5,614 bases of DNA from Cloacimonetes bacterium UBA5835 (GTDB taxonomy: Bacteria; Cloacimonadota; Cloacimonadia; Cloacimonadales; Cloacimonadaceae): assembly GCA_002432865.1 (NCBI GenBank), contig DJGX01000054.1, positions 135 through 5,748 of the forward strand. Direction: 5' to 3'. This document shows, piece after piece, positions 1-4,453 of this stretch. The first letter of the stretch is position 1. Each line of letters starts with the position of its first letter. The notes under the pieces are model-generated. The model had not been told where the DNA came from. It ran no database searches and worked only from the letters and a program-made list of their open reading frames with translations. Made by a program: the position numbers and the translations under genes.

Positions 1-3
1 CAC

Positions 4-45
4 CGGGTTAAAACCCGTTGTTATTATGTATCGTTCCTAACGGAA
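4..45. repeat. Pair of small hairpins, REP-like intergenic element
   Basis: Two short inverted repeats sit side by side. The first is CGGGTTAAAACCCG at 4-17, a perfect 14-base palindrome. The second is GTTCC (32-36) pairing with GGAAC (41-45) across the loop TAAC. A 14-base AT-rich spacer separates them. No T-run follows either stem closely, so neither reads as a normal terminator. Paired short palindromes are typical of REP-type intergenic repeats. The element may extend beyond the left edge of the window. Its function is unknown. Confidence 0.45.
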
Positions 46-92
46 CTTCTTTTAAAATGGTCTGTTATGCTTTACTTATCGTACGGTAGAAA

Positions 93-198
93 TCCTTAAA
101 TCCTTGTTTCTTAAGCTAATATAATAACACTCCTAGTCCTTAAATCCTTGTTTCTTAAGCTAATATAATAACACTCCTAATCCTTAAATCCTTGTTTC
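93..198 (+). repeat. 44-bp tandem repeat, 2.4 copies
   Basis: Two full copies (93-136 and 137-180) differ at one base, the last position (G136 versus A180). A third copy is truncated after 18 bases (181-198). Each unit begins TCCTTAAATCCTTGTTTC, which itself contains TCCT with an 8-bp period, and continues into an AT-rich tail. The leading 18 bases recur downstream at about 3090-3107 and 3175-3192 without the tail. This shows that the short 8-bp family is dispersed and that the 44-bp unit is a local expansion of it. No coding potential is seen. Confidence 0.9.
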
Positions 199-384
199 AT
201 AATTTGTCAAGGGGGATCTATCTTTTGTTAGTGCGGGGGAGTAATTACGAAAAGCAAAAAAAAGTGTTTCATAACCAAATCGGCATTATTATTCTCTAAA
301 ACCATCTTTTTTTCAGCATAAAATTCTAGACTTTTTGTTTCTGTTTAAGAGAGACGAGCAGAAAGTTTAGTTTCATAACCTATT
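199..384. other. Gene-free AT-rich stretch with no recognised element
   Basis: Neither strand has a credible open frame with a ribosome binding site. The only pattern seen is a short motif GTTTCATAA that occurs at 194-202, 266-274 and 370-378, extended to GTTTCATAACC in the last two copies. The stretch ends at the stem-loop at 385-417, so it could be the body of an untranslated RNA. No known RNA family is recognised. Confidence 0.4.
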
Positions 385-417
385 GCAAAGCGGGATAGTT
401 ATCCCGCTTTTGCTTTT
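385..417 (+). terminator. Intrinsic terminator-like stem-loop without an upstream gene
   Basis: AAAGCGGGATA (387-397) pairs with TATCCCGCTTT (400-410), giving an 11-bp perfect stem with a very tight loop. Two further G-C pairs can form if T411 is bulged. The sequence continues TTTTGCTTTT, a T-rich tail on the plus strand only. The reverse reading has no T-run, so termination would act on rightward transcription. No rightward gene precedes it in the window. It may end a gene lying to the left, an unannotated small RNA, or read-through before the gene at 522. Confidence 0.6.
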
Positions 418-433
418 AAGGGGTATGTTTATC

Positions 434-461
434 TTGACAGCATCCTCTCTGAAAAGATAAA
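434..461 (+). promoter_or_regulatory. Candidate sigma-70-type promoter for the secreted-protein gene
   Basis: A perfect TTGACA at 434-439 is followed after 16 bases by GATAAA (456-461), a 4/6 match to TATAAT. This would give a leader of roughly 50 bases before the start codon at 522. It lies just downstream of the stem-loop at 385-417, so the gene would have its own insulated promoter. The minus 10 match is weak and no transcript data are available. Confidence 0.4.
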
Positions 462-521
462 TGAATTTATTAAAAACATGCTTACTATTGCGTAAATATA
501 GTAACAGCATAGAGGAAAACA

Positions 522-2417
522 ATGAAAAAGTGTGTTATTCTTATTTGGATATGTTTATTAGGCATTTTCTTGAGGGCAGAAAGAGTTGTAATAGTTTCCG
601 AAGATTTTGAAAATTCTTGTAATTTATTTAATATTATACAAGGAGCTCCATGCTATTATTCTGGCTATACACCTAACAATGATTATCCATCTAATTCTCC
701 ACGTTATGCAAGTGGATACTATTCTATTGGAGTAGAAAATGGAAACATACAAATGATTTCTAATACAATAGACACTTCTTGTTATAGTGATATTGAATTA
801 ACACTTCGGGATGCAGCTATTAGTTTGTATTCTGGGAATGGTATGGATAGTGGTGATTATATTTCAATTTATATAAGTCCCGATAATGGAATAACCATAC
901 CTGAAATTATTAGAATATATGGGAATAATAACTGTTTTTGGAGTTTTTCTGGGGGAACTGGAATAGCTCAAACTTCATATCCGAATAAATTATTTTTTAC
1001 ATCTGAGGCTGGCGGTGAAAGAACAAGCGATGGATATAGCAAAATAAAAATTACTAATATACCATCTACAATGCAATTAAAAATTAAAATATGGTTTAAA
1101 TGTGATAGTAACGAACTATGGTTGATAGATGATTTAAAGCTAACAGGGATACCTATACCTTTATCTGTGCCATTTGTTAATCAACCTACAGCAATATCTT
1201 ATGAAGGTTTCACCGCACATTGGAATGCTATTCAATATGCTACGAACTATACAATCCAGATCTCAACAACAAGTACTTTTGAAGAAATATTATGGGAAAG
1301 CAATCCTATAACAAAATTATCATTTCGCGTGCAAAATCTAGAACCTCAAACAACTTATTACTACAGAATCAAAGCATCAAATATAGCTACATCAAGTGAA
1401 TTTAGTGAAGTGAAATCAGTCACAACTTCGGAAAGGTTAAGTGGTTTTGGTTCTGGAACAATTATTGATGGCAACAGTGTAAATATTTTAGTTACTCCAT
1501 TAAACGGATTTACAAATAATGATGTTGAAATAACTCCAAATCAACCAACAAATGCAGATTTTACAGTTAATGTAAGTAGGATAAACAATGATCTTATTTT
1601 TAATATAGCCTGTTCAGACATATCACAACTTAATGGTGAATATATTTTACATCATGAAGGTTCAGATTTCTATCCGAATTATGTTTATACTTCAGGTGGA
1701 GATATCGAAAGATGGTTAACGAACGATAGTTCTACAGAAATTAAGATACAAAATATTTCTTCAAAAGGGAATGTAGATATTACACTTCAGCAAGAAGAAA
1801 CTCTACCTGTAGAGTTGACGAATTTCAACGCTCATTTGGATTATCGGAATAGGATTAGGTTGCAATGGGTTACTCAATCGGAAGCGAATCTTTTGGGCTA
1901 TTATATTTACAGGAATTGCGCGGACAATTTTTCCTCTGCAAAAGTTGTTTCTCCTTTGATTGGAGCCACTAATACTTCGCAGCAACAGATTTATGCTTTT
2001 ACTGATGAAACAATTAATACCGGAGGTATTTATTATTACTGGCTGCAGAGTATTGATTATAATGCTAGCGAAAATATATTCGGTCCAGCGATATATAAAT
2101 TTGAACTTCCTGAAACAGGTGTAGGAGTAGAAATCCCTTTGCAAGAAGGGATTCGGAGTGTTTATCCCAATCCTTGCAATCCTGCTACAACTATCAATTA
2201 TGAATTGGAAGGCGCCGAAACTGTTCAATTATCAATTTATAACCTTAAAGGGCAGAGGGTGGTAGATAAAACATTTGAACATAGCGGGAAAGGCAGTTAT
2301 AATTATTTTTGGAACGGTTGTGATGAAAGAGGAAAGGAATGTGCAACAGGGATCTATAATGTTATAATGAGATGTGGAGAAAGGATTTACATTAGAAAAT
2401 TGACATTGCTGAAATAG
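522..2417 (+). CDS. Secreted modular Fn3 protein with type IX secretion (Por) C-terminal sorting domain
   Basis: This is a 631-residue protein. The start is supported by AGAGGA at 511-516, five bases before the ATG. Residues 1-19 form a Sec signal peptide (MKK, hydrophobic core, likely cleavage after FLRA). Residues 22-209 are beta-rich and end in LWLIDDLKLTG, a pattern seen at the close of MAM/jelly-roll carbohydrate-binding-like domains. Residues 212-303 are a fibronectin type III domain (AHWNAIQYATNYTIQIS, LEPQTTYYYRIKA). Residues 304-426 are an unrecognised beta-rich segment. Residues 427-530 are a second Fn3-like domain starting LPVELTNFNA, a linker common in type IX cargo. Residues 546-631 are the type A sorting domain (SVYPNPCNPATTINY, IYNLKGQRV, CATGIYNV, final KLTLLK). 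In this system the tail targets the protein across the outer membrane and is usually removed. No catalytic motif is visible, so adhesion or glycan binding is only a guess. Hand-sampled 60-base blocks give about 22-30% GC before 1560 and 28-40% after 1800, which suggests a mosaic gene. Confidence 0.9.
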   Translation: MKKCVILIWICLLGIFLRAERVVIVSEDFENSCNLFNIIQGAPCYYSGYTPNNDYPSNSPRYASGYYSIGVENGNIQMISNTIDTSCYSDIELTLRDAAISLYSGNGMDSGDYISIYISPDNGITIPEIIRIYGNNNCFWSFSGGTGIAQTSYPNKLFFTSEAGGERTSDGYSKIKITNIPSTMQLKIKIWFKCDSNELWLIDDLKLTGIPIPLSVPFVNQPTAISYEGFTAHWNAIQYATNYTIQISTTSTFEEILWESNPITKLSFRVQNLEPQTTYYYRIKASNIATSSEFSEVKSVTTSERLSGFGSGTIIDGNSVNILVTPLNGFTNNDVEITPNQPTNADFTVNVSRINNDLIFNIACSDISQLNGEYILHHEGSDFYPNYVYTSGGDIERWLTNDSSTEIKIQNISSKGNVDITLQQEETLPVELTNFNAHLDYRNRIRLQWVTQSEANLLGYYIYRNCADNFSSAKVVSPLIGATNTSQQQIYAFTDETINTGGIYYYWLQSIDYNASENIFGPAIYKFELPETGVGVEIPLQEGIRSVYPNPCNPATTINYELEGAETVQLSIYNLKGQRVVDKTFEHSGKGSYNYFWNGCDERGKECATGIYNVIMRCGERIYIRKLTLLK

Positions 2418-2439
2418 AACCTAATGCGGATTTTTTTAC

Positions 2440-2588
2440 CTCTCACAGATTGCACAGATTTCACAGATAAAAAAGTAAAGAATTTAAGGGATGAAAGCTC
2501 TCACAGATTGCACAGATTTCACAGATAAAAAAGTAAAAAATTTAAAGGATGAAAGCTCTCACAGATTGCACAGATTTCACAGATAAAA
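2440..2588 (+). repeat. 58-bp tandem repeat, about 2.6 copies, with internal 9-bp period
   Basis: Copies lie at 2440-2497, 2498-2555 and 2556 to about 2588 (truncated). The two full copies differ at two positions, both G to A. Each unit opens with CACAGAT three times at 9-bp spacing (CACAGATTG, CACAGATTT, CACAGATAA) and continues with an A-rich tail ending GGATGAAAG. The array begins 23 bp after the stop codon of the secreted-protein gene. A fragment of the same motif (CTCACAGATTTG) recurs at 5581-5592. Confidence 0.9.
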
Positions 2589-2609
2589 TAGATTAAGAAT
2601 TGGAGGATA

Positions 2610-2648
2610 ATGTTAATGGTGATATCTCCTTATTATGATTCTAAATAG
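2610..2648 (+). CDS. Possible 12-residue mini-ORF with strong ribosome binding site (doubtful)
   Basis: GGAGG at 2602-2606 precedes ATG at 2610 (3 bases) and an in-frame ATG at 2616 (9 bases, the better spacing). The frame reads MLMVISPYYDSK and stops at 2646-2648, three bases before the AGTTC array starts. It is too short to judge by coding statistics. It could be a leader peptide, the truncated start of a gene overwritten by repeats, or chance. The same bases can form a weak bulged hairpin (GGAG with CTCC), so the purine run may have another reason to exist. Confidence 0.12.
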   Translation: MLMVISPYYDSK

Positions 2649-2650
2649 GA

Positions 2651-2808
2651 AGTTCAAAGTGCAGGAGTTCAAAGTGCAGAAGTTCAAAGTTCTTAGCTCT
2701 TAGTTCACAGTTCTTAGTTCAAAGTGCAGGGGTTCTTAGTTCAAAGTTCTTAGTTCAAAGTGCGGGAGTTCAAAGTTCATAGTTCAAAGTGCGGGAGTTC
2801 AAAGTTCT
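2651..2808 (+). repeat. AGTTCAA short-period array (7-bp steps)
   Basis: AGTTCAAAGT occurs exactly nine times, starting at 2651, 2666, 2681, 2716, 2738, 2752, 2767, 2781 and 2796, with one variant (AGTTCACAGT) at 2702. Start-to-start spacing is 14-15 or 21-22 bases. Read finely, the array is a string of 7-8-base units such as AGTTCAA, AGTTCTT, AGTGCGGG and AGTTCAT. A related fragment (GCTCTTGGTTC) appears at 5571-5581. All frames look like simple repeats, so no protein is called. Confidence 0.88.
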
Positions 2809-2811
2809 TTT

Positions 2812-2872
2812 TTCGGTGACTTCGGTGTCTTCGGTGGCTTATAATAAAAAATCCTCAAAATCCTAAAATCCT
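2812..2872 (+). repeat. Composite repeat copy 1: 9-bp TTCGGTGNC units plus 8-bp AATCCT units
   Basis: Three perfect 9-bp units, TTCGGTGAC, TTCGGTGTC and TTCGGTGGC, run from 2812 to 2838. After an AT-rich joint come TCCT repeats at 2852, 2861 and 2869. Bases 2821-2872 match 3127-3178 at 50 of 52 positions, so the two repeat types travel as one block. Confidence 0.85.
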
Positions 2873-2933
2873 GTTCATCCCAGACCTATTTTCCCGAGGG
2901 GCTTACGCCACCATCGCTATGATTGTGTCGGCC

Positions 2934-3057
2934 TTTGAGTTAAAATCGGCTTTGTAAATTGTCTGCCATATAATCTCATTCTTTTTTCTATCTTTGAATA
3001 AGGTCAAGAATCATATCATAGAAAAGGCCGAATTTGACTTAAAGTCGACTAATTGTC
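2934..3057 (+). repeat. Imperfect direct repeat pair in the non-array segment
   Basis: TTTGAGTTAAAATCGGCT (2934-2951) followed by AATTGTC (2957-2963) resembles TTTGACTTAAAGTCGACT (3033-3050) followed by AATTGTC (3051-3057). The alignment needs one short gap and has three mismatches in the first 18 bases. In addition, TCGGCCTTT near 2928-2936 has its reverse complement AAAGGCCGA near 3024-3032, so the copies have a partly inverted context. The nature of the element is unknown. It could be a decayed interspersed repeat. Confidence 0.4.
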
Positions 3058-3070
3058 AGTTACAAAATAC

Positions 3071-3108
3071 AATCCTCTTAATCCTAAAATCCTTAAATCC
3101 TTGTTTCT
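3071..3108 (+). repeat. 8-bp AAATCCTN array ending in TTGTTTCT
   Basis: TCCT occurs at 3073, 3082, 3090 and 3098 (spacing 9, 8, 8) and the array closes with TTGTTTCT. This is the same 3' end as the tandem copies at 93-198, which suggests a defined element and not a random microsatellite. Confidence 0.8.
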
Positions 3109-3126
3109 ACTGCGTGCTTACATTTT

Positions 3127-3178
3127 TTCGGTGTCTTCGATGGCTAATAATAAAAAATCCTCAAAATCCTAAAATCCT
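3127..3178 (+). repeat. Composite repeat copy 2 (duplicate of 2821-2872)
   Basis: This 52-bp block repeats 2821-2872 with two mismatches (at 3140 and 3146), about 306 bp away. It contains TTCGGTGTC and TTCGATGGC, then runs straight into the AAATCCT array that continues to 3195. Only two of the three 9-bp units of copy 1 are kept. Confidence 0.85.
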
Positions 3179-3257
3179 TAAATCCTTGTTTCTTAATCTT
3201 AAAATCCTCGTTTCTAAAACTTCAATCCTAAAATCCTCGTTTCGAAATCCTAAAATC
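3155..3257 (+). repeat. AAATCCT array cluster reaching the kinase stop codon
   Basis: This is a run of related segments. TCCT lies at 3158, 3167, 3175 and 3183 and ends in TTGTTTCT. Then come AAAATCCTCGTTTCT (3201-3215), AATCCTAAAATCCTCGTTTC (3224-3243) and AATCCTAAAATCTGCG from 3246. It ends only a few bases from the kinase stop codon at 3265-3267. On the minus strand, the sense of the kinase mRNA, it reads as AGGA every 8-9 bases over much of its length. Confidence 0.8.
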
Positions 3258-3264
3258 TGCGTAC

Positions 3265-4431
3265 TTACTTTATTTCCAGGAGGTAGATATCATTTAAATT
3301 GAGGGGCTGAACCCAAGCAGGGATTATTGATTCAACGGTTTTTAGGGCTGTGTAGGAATCACAATTTTTAATAACACACGAGATGTCTATCCCTTTATTC
3401 TGCAATTTATTAGCTGTGTTTTGATCAACCCAGGCACCTGAAACATTATCCAAATTATCATTTCCATCGCTGGCAAGAGCATAAAAAGTTATTTGTTTTT
3501 TGCCAGCGATTTTTTTTGCCATCAGCAGAGCAAGATGAGTGCAACGACCGCCAATTCCATTTCCTGTAACTTTTACAGGTGCTTCTCCACCAAAGATATA
3601 CAGACCTTTTTGGTTTGGGGAAAAAGCAAAATTAGCAAGGTAATCTGCCACTATATCCACATTCTGATAAAAATATATGGGCTGAATATATACGGGTGGA
3701 GGAATAAAATTAGCTAACTGCTTACGCAGAGAATAGTTATCTCCCACAACAGTATAGAAAAGCTGTTGTTTATTATCTTTCAAGCTTGCCTGGTAACTAT
3801 TTTCATCAATTTTTATGGCATTTATTGGATAGAAACAGCCCGAAGCAATAATTTCCGGCTCATTATTTTGCACATCGGATAGGGCATAACAGTATATATT
3901 TTGTGCATTTATATAGTTTAATGCTTTTCCGGCTTTCACTTTGGATATTTTGGCGCGCTCCATATTCATCTCTTTGATTCCTAATCCGCTTTGTAGCAAT
4001 GTCTTATTCAGAGCAATCAGGTCTTCCAAAGTGTGTCCATTTTCCAGCACTTCAAATAAAGAACTTCCACCTCCGCTAAGCAAAATAATCAAATCTTCTT
4101 TTTCATCAATATGTTGCAGCCAATTAAGAATTTCCTGGCTATTTTGAAGAGTATTGTTATCAGGAACAGGATGACCAGCTTCTTTTATCACTAAATTTGG
4201 TATTTCAGCACCAATATTTCCATATTTGGTTAGCAAATAACCGGAGTATTTTATTCCGCTTTTAGCAAGGATATCGCAACAAACATTAGCCATCGGATAA
4301 GCGCTTTTTCCGATGGCTAAAATTTTAAGAGGATTGGATAAATTTCTATTCCTTAAGTCCTTTTTTAGTTCTGAAAAGGAATTGAGTTCTTTCAGGGCAT
4401 TTTCAAAGGCATTGATCAATGGGTCTGGCAT
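3265..4431 (-). CDS. Glycerate 2-kinase, MOFRL/DUF4147 family (divergent)
   Basis: This 388-residue protein is predicted to convert D-glycerate and ATP to 2-phosphoglycerate, feeding lower glycolysis. The family includes GckA and TtuD-type proteins. DUF4147-like residues about 5-235 contain AIGKSAYPMA (K42), EAGHPVPD (84-91), LLSGGGSSL (117-125), R159-S163-K166 and SDVQNNEPEIIASG (185-198). MOFRL-like residues about 275-383 contain GGE (281-283), GNGIGGR (R296), SDGND (321-325), SGAWVD (331-336) and DSY (358-360). Several signatures depart from what I recall of the family: the usual GGRNQE is GGRCTH, SGPT is SGCF, and the C-terminal TGPTGTNVND is QPLNLND. It is also somewhat shorter than typical members (about 410-450). 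The start is the first ATG after an in-frame stop, and no Shine-Dalgarno sequence precedes it. The lipoprotein ends 22 bp upstream, so coupled translation is likely. Fold assignment is confident; exact substrate is less so. Confidence 0.88.
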   Translation of the reverse strand: MPDPLINAFENALKELNSFSELKKDLRNRNLSNPLKILAIGKSAYPMANVCCDILAKSGIKYSGYLLTKYGNIGAEIPNLVIKEAGHPVPDNNTLQNSQEILNWLQHIDEKEDLIILLSGGGSSLFEVLENGHTLEDLIALNKTLLQSGLGIKEMNMERAKISKVKAGKALNYINAQNIYCYALSDVQNNEPEIIASGCFYPINAIKIDENSYQASLKDNKQQLFYTVVGDNYSLRKQLANFIPPPVYIQPIYFYQNVDIVADYLANFAFSPNQKGLYIFGGEAPVKVTGNGIGGRCTHLALLMAKKIAGKKQITFYALASDGNDNLDNVSGAWVDQNTANKLQNKGIDISCVIKNCDSYTALKTVESIIPAWVQPLNLNDIYLLEIK

Positions 4432-4453
4432 ATATTAGTTAAACATATTTTGT

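Larger units (their letters stand above)
2418..3264. other. 847-bp repeat field between convergent genes
   Basis: This stretch contains no convincing gene. It is a patchwork of short-period arrays: 58-bp units built on 9-bp CACAGAT steps (2440-2588), a 7-bp-based AGTTC array (2651-2808), 9-bp TTCGGTGNC units (2812-2838, 3127-3144) and 8-bp AAATCCTN units (2850-2872, 3071-3108, 3155-3257). A non-array segment at about 2873-3070 carries an imperfect direct repeat. No strong intrinsic terminator is seen for either flanking gene. The open frame at 2994-3302 is a translation of these repeats and is not called. Confidence 0.8.

Noticed and set aside
93..198. Two 44-bp repeats as a CRISPR or as phage/plasmid iterons
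   Set aside because: The whole unit repeats with no unique spacer, and no replication gene or origin feature is nearby.
1803..2228. 141-codon open frame on the minus strand
   Set aside because: It lies wholly antisense to the well-supported Fn3/sorting-domain part of the secreted protein and resembles no known family.
2431..2438. Run of seven or eight T's after the secreted-protein gene as an intrinsic terminator
   Set aside because: No stem-forming sequence precedes the T-run.
2602..2636. Weak hairpin GGAG/CTCC as terminator of the secreted-protein gene
   Set aside because: The stem needs a bulge, has only about seven pairs, lacks a T-run and lies about 190 bases past the stop codon.
2651..3257. 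Possible CRISPR array
   Set aside because: The units are 7-9 bases with no 24-40-base repeat, no unique spacers of constant length and no cas genes in the window.
2994..3302. Open frame of 102 codons on the plus strand (TTG start)
   Set aside because: It translates AAATCCT repeats into a low-complexity Ile/Leu/Lys/Asn/Pro peptide, has no ribosome binding site and overlaps the kinase 3' end.
3493..4147. Plus-strand open frames at 3493-3717 and 3941-4147
   Set aside because: Both are antisense to conserved kinase motifs, short, and without ribosome binding sites or recognisable domains.
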